From: CAYFUL01 sp964346375
GTDB taxonomy: Bacteria > Bacillota > Clostridia > Tissierellales > Peptoniphilaceae
DNA length: 40,845 bases
Assembly: GCA_964346375.1 (NCBI GenBank)
Contig: CAYFUL010000007.1
Location: 1 to 40,845, forward strand
Reading direction: 5' to 3'
Both the position numbers and the translations under genes were made by a program. The notes beneath the pieces are model-generated. The model was not told where the DNA came from. It worked only from the letters and a program-made list of their open reading frames with translations, and searched no databases. This document shows positions 18,480 through 27,114 of this stretch, piece by piece; within the stretch, counting starts at the first letter, position 1, and each line of letters opens with the position of its first letter.

Positions 18480-19049
18480 TTATTTTAAATATTTTTTACC
18501 AATTGAAAATGAATTACCTACAATTTCTCCTACATCCCTATATTTATTAGTACTCTGGTCATATAGAGGTAGCTCTCCATTATCTAACACCAATTTATTT
18601 TCTATAACTAAATTTTCATCAGCCTTTACATCTAAAACTTCGCTAACAACCATAATATGGGAACCCACTTCTATATGAGTCTTATAGACGCACTCCATAA
18701 CTAGTGGAACTTCTACTAAGCAAGGTGCATCCACAAATTCAGCTTTACTTACTTCCATGCCAGTTTTTAATAATTTATCCTCTTTTGTTCCAGAAATAAG
18801 GCCATAATAATCTGTTTCAGATAGCTGAGAAAAATTAGGTATATTAATTGTAAAAGCTTTCTTTTTTAAAATATTCTCAAGACTATGGCGACCTTTCCTG
18901 AAAGATACCATCATAGATGGTGGAGATGATGCACAAACTCCAGCCCAAGTAGCTGTCATAACATTTGGACTATCATCATTATTATATGTGCCAATAATTA
19001 ATATTGGTGTTGGTACAGGTGTGGTGCTTGGTCCTAAACTAATCTTCAT
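18480..19049 (-). CDS. Flavin reductase-like (FMN-binding split barrel) protein
   Basis: The 189-residue protein resembles the flavin reductase-like family, which binds FMN and passes electrons from NAD(P)H or other donors. Features seen: LIIGTYNNDDSPNVMTATWAGVC, SSPPSMMVSFRKGRHSLENI, then FTINIPNFSQLSETDYYG with the middle-domain pattern of this family, and HIMVVSEVLDVKAD. I chose ATG 19047-19049 because AAGGAGGT lies 6 bases upstream; an earlier in-frame start lies inside the upstream gene. The frame is intact. It sits between the racemase-like gene and the aldehyde dehydrogenase. Substrate unknown. Confidence 0.75.
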   Translation of the reverse strand: MKISLGPSTTPVPTPILIIGTYNNDDSPNVMTATWAGVCASSPPSMMVSFRKGRHSLENILKKKAFTINIPNFSQLSETDYYGLISGTKEDKLLKTGMEVSKAEFVDAPCLVEVPLVMECVYKTHIEVGSHIMVVSEVLDVKADENLVIENKLVLDNGELPLYDQSTNKYRDVGEIVGNSFSIGKKYLK

Positions 19050-19066
19050 AAGTACCTCCTTTACAA

Positions 19067-19855
19067 TTAAACCCAACCTGAATATGGTCTTTGAGAAACA
19101 CTATTGTGAAGCCAATTAATAAGCGTAATAAAATCAAACACTGGTCTTCTAGTTCTACGTTGAATTTCATAAGCATAAGGAGGCATATCACTAAATTCTA
19201 GTAATATCGCACCTATATCCTCGTGCTCTCTTACTATCTCCTCTGCAAGGGAAGCTATTTCTTCATTGGCCAGGGCATTATCCATATATCCAGCCATATC
19301 TACTACTGCATTAGCAAATTTTTTTGTATATCTAGCGTCTTTAATAATAAGGTTCTCTTTATTTTTAATATTACAATTTTCAAGTAAGGAATCAGTAATT
19401 GATTCTGCACCGGCAGTTAGTATTCCTATTTTCTCATTTGGCTTTAATAATGACTGAATCAATGGAATTTGTACTAAGCTTGACATTGCAACTGGAATAT
19501 CTATTGCTTCAGAAACTATTTTGTGATAATTCCCCAAAAAACCACAAGCAGAACAAATTGCCTTTACACCATCTTTTTCAACTAAATGCCTTGCCGTATT
19601 AATAATGTCATCAGCAATAGTTGGATCCCCTTCAAATAATCTAAAATTTGTTAAATTTGGTACAGGTGCCATTCGTACTGGAAAATTATATGTACAAGCA
19701 TTAACCACATTACCTGGTAACATAGGATAATTTACATTTTCAATATATACAATTCCAATGGAATACACTGCAACCTGTTGATTAGGGATATTTTCAATAT
19801 ATATTCCATCATTTGTACTATCTAAATATCCGTAAACACGATTATTTTATTTCAT
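19067..19855 (-). pseudogene. Asp/Glu racemase-family protein, stop at codon 3
   Basis: With the frame read from ATG 19853-19855 (GGAGG seven bases upstream), the protein starts M-K-stop-NNRVYGYLDS. TAA at 19847-19849 replaces a sense codon, and the remaining 259 codons are open. The body matches the Asp/Glu/hydantoin racemase superfamily: first Cys in ICSACGFLGNY, and GILTAGAESITDS. The second active-site Cys, expected near LLE-C-SDMPPYA, is Phe here (TTT). Translation could restart at GTG 19766-19768, but no ribosome site is visible there and about 29 residues would be lost. Members of this fold also include maleate isomerases and decarboxylases, so the exact activity is open. It lies downstream of the YkvI-like transporter. 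Confidence 0.75.
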
Positions 19856-19890
19856 ACATTCCTCCATATAACAGAATAATCTTTAATCAA

Positions 19891-21090
19891 TTATTCTATT
19901 ACTTCTTTTATTTTTTCATGAGAGGAAATTTCTAAATCGCTCTCAATTTTTTTAACCTTTACAGCAAAGCTTACTGTCATTATCAAACCTACAACTCCAG
20001 TAAATGGGAATAATATATTTATTAACTTTGAGAATGGAATAATTCCTCCAAGGGCCAATCCCACTGTTAAAAGTACAATAATAAATATATTTGATCTCCT
20101 AGTTTTTTCTTCTCCAGGTAAAAACCAATCTTTTAAAATATATGTATATCCTGTTAACGATGTAAACAATCCTTTGGAAATTACAAGAGTATATGTCCAG
20201 CTTCCACTAGGCCATAACTTATCTACTGCTGCCATAGCTGGAAAGGGATACATTTCTCCTGTTGATGGATTAACTAATGCATCAAAATTTAAAATCATAA
20301 GAAATGCTACAGAAAGTACACATAGTATAAATCCTCCCGTTGTAACAATCCCAGAAACAGTTGCCTCTTTTTGAGATTTTGCTCTTCTTCCTAATATTAA
20401 ATAAAAAGGAAATCCACTAACTACGCAAAGAGCTGTATACAACATTCCTGTAAACCATGCATAATTATATGTAATACCTAAAACTGAAAGAGGAAACATT
20501 TCAAATAAGTTTGCTCGATATATTACACCATTTTTTACTTGTTCTTCTAAACCGATCGCACTATCTAAAGAAGATTCTGGACTGATTGAAGAAATTATAG
20601 TAAATATAAATACGTATCCAAGTATTACAACCCGAGCTGATCCAAGTACAACTTCAACTCTTTTTAATCCCCCAAGAACTACTACTCCAGAAATAACTGA
20701 CATGATTACTGAACCAACCCATTGAGGCCATCCTAGTTGTTGGTTTAAAAGTGAACCTGCACCTGAAAATAAAAGCATATAGCTTGATAAAATAAATAGG
20801 AATACAAATATTTTGTAAAAGTTTCCTAATACTTTTCCACCAAAAAACTCATAAATATCTGATGTCTTTTCAAACTGAATCTTCTGACCAACTTTATACA
20901 AACAAACTGTGTAAATAGCTGCAACTATAAAGCCTGCCAAACTTGCAATAATAGCTCCTTTTACTCCCCAAGATCCTATAAACTGCATTACTTCATTTCC
21001 TGAAGCAAATCCAGCACCGACAGTATATGAAATAAATGCTCCCATAGAACCAAATATTACTTTCCAATCAAAATTACTATCTTTATTCAA
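19891..21090 (-). CDS. YkvI-like membrane transporter
   Basis: This is a 399-residue polytopic protein with about ten hydrophobic segments and the family start FGSMGAFISYTVGAGFASGNEVMQF, which resembles the sodium-coupled APC fold used by YkvI-type putative amino-acid permeases. I chose TTG 21088-21090, because AGAGGTG precedes it by 6 bases; an upstream ATG at 21120 would put the ribosome site inside the coding region. The frame is intact. Its place between the racemase-like and DapA-like genes suggests it imports the substrate of the cluster, which is inference. The cytoplasmic C-terminal tail is short and charged. Confidence 0.75.
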   Translation of the reverse strand: MNKDSNFDWKVIFGSMGAFISYTVGAGFASGNEVMQFIGSWGVKGAIIASLAGFIVAAIYTVCLYKVGQKIQFEKTSDIYEFFGGKVLGNFYKIFVFLFILSSYMLLFSGAGSLLNQQLGWPQWVGSVIMSVISGVVVLGGLKRVEVVLGSARVVILGYVFIFTIISSISPESSLDSAIGLEEQVKNGVIYRANLFEMFPLSVLGITYNYAWFTGMLYTALCVVSGFPFYLILGRRAKSQKEATVSGIVTTGGFILCVLSVAFLMILNFDALVNPSTGEMYPFPAMAAVDKLWPSGSWTYTLVISKGLFTSLTGYTYILKDWFLPGEEKTRRSNIFIIVLLTVGLALGGIIPFSKLINILFPFTGVVGLIMTVSFAVKVKKIESDLEISSHEKIKEVIE

Positions 21091-21142
21091 ATATAGCACC
21101 TCTCTTATTTTAAAGGGCATCCTTATGATGCCCTATTACCAA

Positions 21143-22042
21143 TTAAATCACATCTCTTCCTATCTTCTTTAGCTCAGCCTTCATTTTTTCTCTCATTTTA
21201 GGAGTTGGTTGTACTAAAGGTTTTCTAACTATACCTCATGGAAGTCCGATAGCATCTAAGACTGCCTTAACTGGACCTGGGTAAGGTTCCTCTTCCATCA
21301 TGTCGTAAAAAGCTGTGTATTTTGCATTTAATTCCATAGCCTTCTTAAAGTCATTTTCTACAACGGCTGCATTATAAATTTCTTTCATTTCTCTAGGTAA
21401 AAGATTAAATATTATTGAAAATGTTGCTGTTCCACCTACTGAGAAAGTTGGTAGTAGAAGGTGTTCCTCTGCTTCAATGATGGTGAAATTTTCTATTCCT
21501 CTCGTTTTTGCAATAGTTTGTGCAGTATGTCTTTCATCACAAGTATCTTTTACTGCAACTAGATTATCAATATTTGCTAATCTGACAATAAAATCTGGAC
21601 TTAGTTCTACTGCTGTAGCACCTGGATTATGATATACAACAATCCCAATTTTTGATTTATCAGCAATTTCCTTAAAAAATTCGTAAATACCCTCTTCTGT
21701 TGTTTGTTGATAGTATGGTAGTAGTACTAATGCAGTACTTGCCCCACAGTCAGCTGCAAAATTAGTTAGTTCAATAGTATCTTTTGCTGTGTTCATTCCA
21801 GTTCCTGCCATCACTGGAACTCTTCCACCTACAATTTCACAACCACGTTTAATTAATTCTTTTCTCTCTTCCAAGGACATCATATGATATTCCCCAGTAC
21901 TTCCTCCTACAAGCACTCCGTCCATTCCACCATCTATTACATAGTCAATAACCTTTTTGTAATTTTCAAAATTTATACTTTCGTCTTCATAAAATGGAGT
22001 AACTAGTGGAACATATAATCCCTTTGGTACAAAATTTCTCAT
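21143..22042 (-). pseudogene. DapA-family lyase/deaminase with in-frame TGA near the C-terminus
   Basis: This is a member of the dihydrodipicolinate synthase / N-acetylneuraminate lyase family (Schiff-base aldolases and deaminases). It has GGSTGEYHMMSLEERKEL, catalytic Tyr in VVYHNPGA near residue 136 and Schiff-base Lys in VAVKDT near 164. Translation stops at TGA 21236-21238 after AIGLP. The same frame continues GIVRKPLVQPTPKM to TAA at 21143-21145, giving the usual 299-codon length. Homologues commonly read LPGG-xVR here, so GGA to TGA is likely. About 31 C-terminal residues would be lost; the catalytic core is complete, so partial activity is possible. Next to a D-amino-acid dehydrogenase-like set it could be a pyrroline-4-hydroxy-2-carboxylate deaminase type, with low confidence. 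Confidence 0.85.
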
Positions 22043-22062
22043 AATATTTTTTCCTTTATTTT

Positions 22063-23246
22063 TTAATTTTTTACTGTTTCTTTAAATCTAGAATATCTAA
22101 GTTCAGTACTATCAAAATCTGTTTCTTCACCAGAAATCATTTGAGTTATCATTCTTCCTGTTATAGGCGACATACTAATTCCATCCCCTTCATGTCCAGC
22201 AGCAATATAAAATCCTTGTACTTCTTCAACTTCTGAAACTATTGGAAGATGATCCTCTACATAAGGTCTTACTCCTGCATAAGCTCTAATACAGTTTATT
22301 TCCTTTAGTATTGGGAAGAATCTTACTCCTCTTTCTGCTATTGCCATAATAGCTTCAAATTCTGTTCTTATATCCATTCCTGTTAGTAGTCTATTTCCAC
22401 CAAGTAGAAAATTATCTGCATTGTAGGTTCTAAGGCAAAAGCAACATTGTACTTTTCTACTCTTTCACTTACATTTCTTTTAAAATCAATATCTTCAAAC
22501 TTAGAAAGCATATAACCATACTCGTGAACTTTTTGCTGACATACATCTATTGTTTTTTCTGTAATTAATATTAATCCTTTTCTAGGTTTAATAGGAATGT
22601 CTACACCTACGAGCTTTCCAATTTCTGGAGCCCATACTCCACAACAGTTTACTACTTTATCTGTAAGAAGTTCTCCTTCAGTAGTAATAACTTTATTTAC
22701 CCTGCCCTTTTCATCTCTTCCTATTCCTGTAACTTTAGTATAGGGATAGACATCAAGTCCAAGTTTTTTACCTTCTTCAACTTATGCAAAACAAAGTAGG
22801 TATGGATTCATAGATGAATCTTCTGTTGTCCAAATTCCACCAACTAAATCCTTAGCTAAGTAGGGTTCGATTTCAGACATCTCCTTCATATCTACCATTC
22901 TCATATCGTATCCATCAGCCTGTTGAGCTTTCGCATAGGCTTCAGCATGGGCATATTCCTGTTCAGTTTCGCAAACATATAGAGAACCCCTTTGATGAAA
23001 TTCAAAGTCATATGAAAATTTACTAGCCATCTCTTTAAAAAGTTGAATAGAAGTATGTCCCATTAATGTATCAATTCCTGGTTTTTTATCACAAATTAGA
23101 GCAACAGCATCACAATGTGAGCTAGTACCACTTGCAATATCCTTCATCTCCACTAAAGCAACTTTATAACCTTTTTCAGTTAACTGGTAAGCAGTACTAC
23201 ATCCTATTACTCCTCCACCAATAACTACTACATCATAGTTCTTCAT
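22063..23246 (-). pseudogene. DadA/HcnC-like FAD-dependent amino-acid oxidase subunit, two lesions
   Basis: The N-terminal part shows the FAD dinucleotide fold VVIGGGVIGCSTAYQLTEKG and continues to NPYLLCFA, where TAA (22782-22784) stops it. The same frame goes on VEEGKKLGLDVYPYTKVTG to about 22420, where one missing base shifts the frame. After the shift come DNFLLGGNRLLTGMDIR, then GVRPYVEDHLPI and GHEGDGISMSPITGRM, the FAD-closing motif of the glycine oxidase/DadA group. Restoring one base gives 394 residues, the family length. It overlaps the 3' end of the 4Fe-4S/BFD gene. Homologues oxidise D-amino acids, hydroxyproline or glycine with an HcnA/HcnB-like electron path. Two independent lesions make function very unlikely. 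Confidence 0.88.
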
Positions 23247-24059
23247 CTATTACACCTCTAGCTAAGGCACTAAAACTAATTGGTTTTACAGGTGGTCTAG
23301 CAGTTGAATATAGTATTTCTTCGGGCGCCTCACCTAGCTCTTGTTTTAAAATTTGCTGTACCATTTTTTCACAGCTTCTTCCTTGGCAAAGCCCCATACC
23401 TGCTCTTGTTCTTCTTTTTACTCCATTAACATCTCTTGCGCCTTCTCTTATAGCTTGTCTAATTTCACCTAGAGTAACTTCCTCACATCTACATACGACA
23501 ACATCATCCGTTAGTGTAAGTTCATTTTCTAGCTTCTTGGTCAAAGCTTCCTCTTCAGAAATTTCACTTCCCAATCTTTTTATGCTTCTTACCATATCAA
23601 CGTGTTCTATCGGTACTGCCACAGTAACTATTGGAGTTCTATCAGCTTGTTTAGTAAGCCTTACTTTAAGAACCCTACCATCGCAAATTGGATGGCCTGA
23701 TCTTGTTACAGCCTTTACTGTACTTCCCTCCTCAGGTAATGGATAGTATTCGTACGGAAATGATACTATACCTTCTGTATCTGAATATGTTTTATCTACA
23801 ATGAATATTGCAAGTCCTGGACAAGATATTACACATTGTCCACATGCAATACACTTTTCTTCAACTATCTTAGGAAGATTAGTAATAGGTGAGCCAACTT
23901 CTATTGCTCCAAATTTGCAAGATGATTCACAAGGATTACAAGGTATTTCATGAGCACATTCGATTACTGCCACTGGACCATTTTTAAATCTTTCTTCACT
24001 TGGATAACCTGGTGTTTTTTCACCTCGTCCAAATCTAAGTATCCATCTTTAACCAACAT
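23233..24059 (-). pseudogene. 4Fe-4S / BFD iron-sulfur protein of the dehydrogenase set, frameshifted
   Basis: The likely start is ATG 24057-24059 (GGAAACGGAG upstream), reading MLVKDGYLDLDEVKK. The frame then breaks at a run of six A (T6 at 24015-24020 on the plus strand). A seventh A would join it to TPGYPSEERFKNGPVAVIEC, which stays open to the end, 275 residues in all. Cysteine motifs seen: CNPCESSCKFGA and CIACGQCVISCPG for 4Fe-4S clusters, then a BFD-like 2Fe-2S domain with CRCEEVTLGEIRQAIREGA and CQGRSCEKM. In related operons this polypeptide carries electrons between the oxidase subunit and the FAD/NAD subunit. A GTG within the second part (23973) has no ribosome site. Confidence 0.85.
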
Positions 24060-24074
24060 ATGCTCCGTTTCCTA

Positions 24075-25178
24075 CTACTTCTTCAAATTTTCAATCTGTC
24101 TTTCTTTTGCAAGTCTTCTCGCTTCGCCATGAGGTCCATATCTAAGTCCATCAAGTCTATCCCAAGTACTTTTCCTTAGACCATCTGCAGTTTCTTGATC
24201 GTATTTGCCAAGTTTAAAAGCTGCAGTAATACCAGCTAATTTGCCTTCCTCAAGAGCTGTATTTGCTTCCTCAACACCTGTAATATCTCCAGCTACAAAA
24301 ATTCCTGGAACTGTAGTTTCCATATTTTTATCATGAAGAGGTACCCAACCACCTTCTACAGGGTCATTTTGCATTTCTGCTCCAGCCATCATTGCCATTT
24401 GTGCAGAAGGTTTTAGACCTGCAGCAATAGCAATAACATCACATTCAATAATAGACTCCGTTCCTTCAATAGGCTTAAATTTATCATCTACCTCTACTAC
24501 TACTGCACCTTCAACTCTATCTTTACCTATAGCCTTTACCACAGTATGATTAGTATAGACAGGAACGCCACCTCTTGTAATCTTGCCAGCGTGAACAGCA
24601 TAACCACCAATTTTAGGTGCGATTTCAACTAATGCTTTAACTTCAGCATCAGCTTGTAAGAGTTGGTAAGATACAATTAAACCAACATTACCGGAACCAA
24701 TCATTACAACCTTTTTTCCTGGAAGAACTCTATTTACATTTATCATAGTTTGAACAGCACCAGCACCCATAACCCCCGGAAGACTCCATCCTTCAAATCT
24801 AAGAGCATTTTCAGAAGCTCCACAAGCTAGAATTATATTTTCAGCTTCAATTGTTTTTATCTGCTTATCTTCATTATCTCTACCAACTTGAACCGCTAGA
24901 GTTTTTTCCTTAAAACATCCTATTACAAGGGAATCAAGCATTACTTCTACGCCAAGTTCTTCAGCTTCTTGTAACATCTGCTTTCCAATATCTATTCCTC
25001 TTGTCCCAGCCTTATGATCTTTGGAACCAAAAAATTTATGTATTTGCTTAAACAGCTGTCCTCCTGCCTTTAAGTTTTCATCAATGAGTAATACCTGTGC
25101 TCCGGCCTTAGCTGCTTCAATAGCTGCTGCTAATCCAGCAGGACCAGCTCCCACAACAACTACTTCTCTTTTAGCCAT
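24075..25178 (-). CDS. FAD/NAD(P)-dependent oxidoreductase (HcnB-like subunit)
   Basis: The 367-residue protein has two dinucleotide-binding folds: VVVGAGPAGLAAAIEAAKAG at the N-terminus for FAD and VMIGSGNVGLIVSYQLLQ near residue 160 for NAD(P), with IILACGASENALRF between them and FVAGDITGVEEANTA near the C-terminus. This is the amino-acid dehydrogenase flavoprotein that works with 2Fe-2S and DadA-like subunits in hydrogen cyanide synthase-like and hydroxyproline dehydrogenase-like complexes. The frame is intact, and it starts one base after the 2Fe-2S gene stop (coupled). Its C-terminus ends just upstream of the frameshifted 4Fe-4S/BFD gene, so the complex it belongs to is probably not assembled. 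Confidence 0.88.
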   Translation of the reverse strand: MAKREVVVVGAGPAGLAAAIEAAKAGAQVLLIDENLKAGGQLFKQIHKFFGSKDHKAGTRGIDIGKQMLQEAEELGVEVMLDSLVIGCFKEKTLAVQVGRDNEDKQIKTIEAENIILACGASENALRFEGWSLPGVMGAGAVQTMINVNRVLPGKKVVMIGSGNVGLIVSYQLLQADAEVKALVEIAPKIGGYAVHAGKITRGGVPVYTNHTVVKAIGKDRVEGAVVVEVDDKFKPIEGTESIIECDVIAIAAGLKPSAQMAMMAGAEMQNDPVEGGWVPLHDKNMETTVPGIFVAGDITGVEEANTALEEGKLAGITAAFKLGKYDQETADGLRKSTWDRLDGLRYGPHGEARRLAKERQIENLKK

Positions 25179-25179
25179 A

Positions 25180-25500
25180 TTAATCCTCCATTCCCATTCC
25201 GTCTTGAGTTTTAACTACCATTCCATCTTTAGCTGGAGTTACACAAGTTCTTACGTTCATCTTTCCATCTACAATCATGGCACAGTCAGTACATTGACCA
25301 ATTCCACAAAAAAGACCTCTAGGTTCATGTCTCTTAACTGTAAACCTATTTACTAAGATACCGTTTGCAAGTAGAGCGGATAATATCGGTTCTCCTTCTA
25401 TGGCTTCAATTTCTAAATCATCAACAAAGATATGTATTTTCTTCTTTTCTTCGTAATTTAGGTCGCCTAATATTACATGATTATCAATTCGCAAACTCAT
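25180..25500 (-). CDS. 2Fe-2S ferredoxin-like subunit (HcnA-like)
   Basis: This is a 106-residue small iron-sulfur protein with the plant-type 2Fe-2S cysteine pattern at Cys65, Cys70, Cys73 and Cys86 (CGIGQCTDC and, 12 residues on, TCVTPA). The N-terminal beta-grasp is IHIFVDDLEIEAIEGEPILS. Proteins of this length form the small subunit of HcnABC-like dehydrogenases. The ATG follows GAAGGGATATT. It is the first structural gene after the regulator, with a palindrome at 25567-25583 in the 165-base gap. The frame is intact. Confidence 0.88.
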   Translation of the reverse strand: MSLRIDNHVILGDLNYEEKKKIHIFVDDLEIEAIEGEPILSALLANGILVNRFTVKRHEPRGLFCGIGQCTDCAMIVDGKMNVRTCVTPAKDGMVVKTQDGMGMED

Positions 25501-25566
25501 AATATCCCTTCCTTCTCTCTTTCAATTTATTTTGTTAAAGTGTATCACCGTTTTCCTAGAAGGACA

Positions 25567-25583
25567 TCATACAAAAAGTATGA
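25567..25583. promoter_or_regulatory. Palindrome TCATAC-N5-GTATGA, candidate operator
   Basis: There are perfect 6-bp arms around AAAAA, in the gap between the regulator gene and the 2Fe-2S gene. It could be the binding site of the PucR-type regulator. No clear -35/-10 pair was recognised beside it. Confidence 0.4.
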
Positions 25584-25665
25584 AAGAGAGAAGAAAATTT
25601 GATTCGTTTTATAATAGATATTTTTGAAAATAATAATAAAACAATACAAATTTATTGTATAGGAA

Positions 25666-26847
25666 TTAGAAATATCCATGTTTTTTTAAGTAGTCGAAAG
25701 CCTGTAAAGAGTTGTAAAGATTATTTCTAAACTCAAAATTTTTTAAATCAATATAAAGAATTTCTTCGATTTTTTCTATCATGTATCTTAAAGTGGAAAT
25801 ATGAATATATAATTGTTCTGAAGTCTCTCTATAGTTGCCATTGTTCTCTAAAAAGCATCTAAGTGTCTCTAATAAATCTTCGTTTCCTATAACGCCCCCA
25901 ATAGAATCAAGAACATAACTTTTTAATTCGTCTCTCTCAATAGATGGAAAAAATCTTTTCATTCCAAGCATTTCATAAAATTGCAACTCATCAGTTTTCT
26001 TGTCCTTTAATAAATCATCAATTACCTGTTTTGATTGACCAGCACTTTGGACAAGTTTATTTAGAGTGTCAACTTTGGAACCAACTCCAATAAGAAAGTA
26101 GTCATTTTTGAAATATTTTTTGTATTTATCAAAAATTTCTAAGAGAACTTTTCTTACATACCTTGTATTACTTGAAAGTTGTAATAGAAAAAATGCTGTA
26201 TCTGAAGATTGGATAGAATAAACCATAGGTGTATCAAGCTTTCTAAGTTAAATTCTTAAAAATTCAAGAATACCATTTTCTAATTTATAATCTAGTTCAG
26301 TTTCAAGTCCAGTTCTAGAAATTAGCTTAATAGTTGCAACTTGAAAGGGATTACTCATAGAATAGCCTCTTTCTTCAAGTTTTAAGACATCCTCCTTTGT
26401 TCCACCTGTTTTTATTACATCAGCAAGAACATCAGAAAGTTGAGCAAATTTTTGCCTATTTTCAAATAATTTTTGAGCAATTTGGTATGTAACATCTGCT
26501 AAAAAATGATATGGAGTTAATTTAATAAGGGGTAAATCATATTTATCGGCAGCTTCAATAACATTTTTTGGAATATCTTCGATATAAAGTCCTCCAGGTA
26601 ATAAACATAAACCTGCTGCCCCTTTACTACTAAGATCTTTTATAACTCTTACTAAAATTTCAGCACTATTATCCTTACTAACACCTGTCCGAATAATCAA
26701 CATACCTTCCTTAACCCACTTTTTTACATCATCTTCATCAAGAACATGAACCCATTTAATAAGTCTATCTGTACCAGATTTTCCACCTATTATAGTAGAA
26801 TCCTTCATGGTTTCAAGTTTCATTAATTCTTCATATCTAAGATACAT
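25666..26847 (-). pseudogene. PucR/CdaR-type transcriptional regulator, split by in-frame TAA
   Basis: The N-terminal 199 residues (from ATG 26845-26847, GGAGG upstream) match the purine-catabolism regulator-like domain: IKWVHVLDEDDVKKWVKEG, GAAGLCLLPGGLY. TAA at 26248-26250 interrupts EFLRI-stop-LRKLDTPMVY. The same frame continues to 25666 with a C-terminal helix-turn-helix of the PucR type (FLENNGNYRETSEQLYIHIS, STLRYMIEKIEEIL). The complete frame has 393 codons, normal for the family. The stop separates the sensor domain from the DNA-binding domain, so the regulator is probably dead. The ATG at 26226 downstream of the stop has no ribosome site. It would have controlled the D-amino-acid operon to its left. 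Confidence 0.87.
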
Positions 26848-27087
26848 TTCTACCTCCTACTACTAAAGAGTTCACCATATGAAAATCTAATTATCCTATG
26901 CAAAACAAATAATAGGCAAAATAATAAACTTTCAAATAGAATTTAAATATAGATTTTACTTCAATTTTACTAGAAATAAACAAACCTTTATTTACTATAA
27001 AATATTGGAACTTTCTCTTTATTATTCATACTTTATATACTAATAAATTTTTTTGAAAAATATTTATGGAATATATAAAATTTACAC

Positions 27088-27113
27088 AAAAAAAGGACCT
27101 TAATCGGTCCTTT
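27088..27113 (-). terminator. Terminator of the iadA operon
   Basis: On the minus strand AAAGGACC, loop GATTAA, GGTCCTTTTTTT form a perfect 8-bp stem and T-run directly after the iadA stop codon. Confidence 0.92.
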
Positions 27114-27114
27114 C

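Noticed and set aside
14892..21238. TGA reassigned to glycine (as in SR1/Gracilibacteria), since both internal TGA codons replace Gly
   Set aside because: uvrB and ftsX end correctly at TGA, and the other lesions in the same island are TAA codons and frameshifts. Ordinary nonsense mutation explains everything.
24015..24020. Programmed frameshifting at the A6 run in the 4Fe-4S/BFD gene
   Set aside because: There is no following pseudoknot or internal ribosome site, and neighbouring genes carry unrelated lesions, so plain deletion is simpler.
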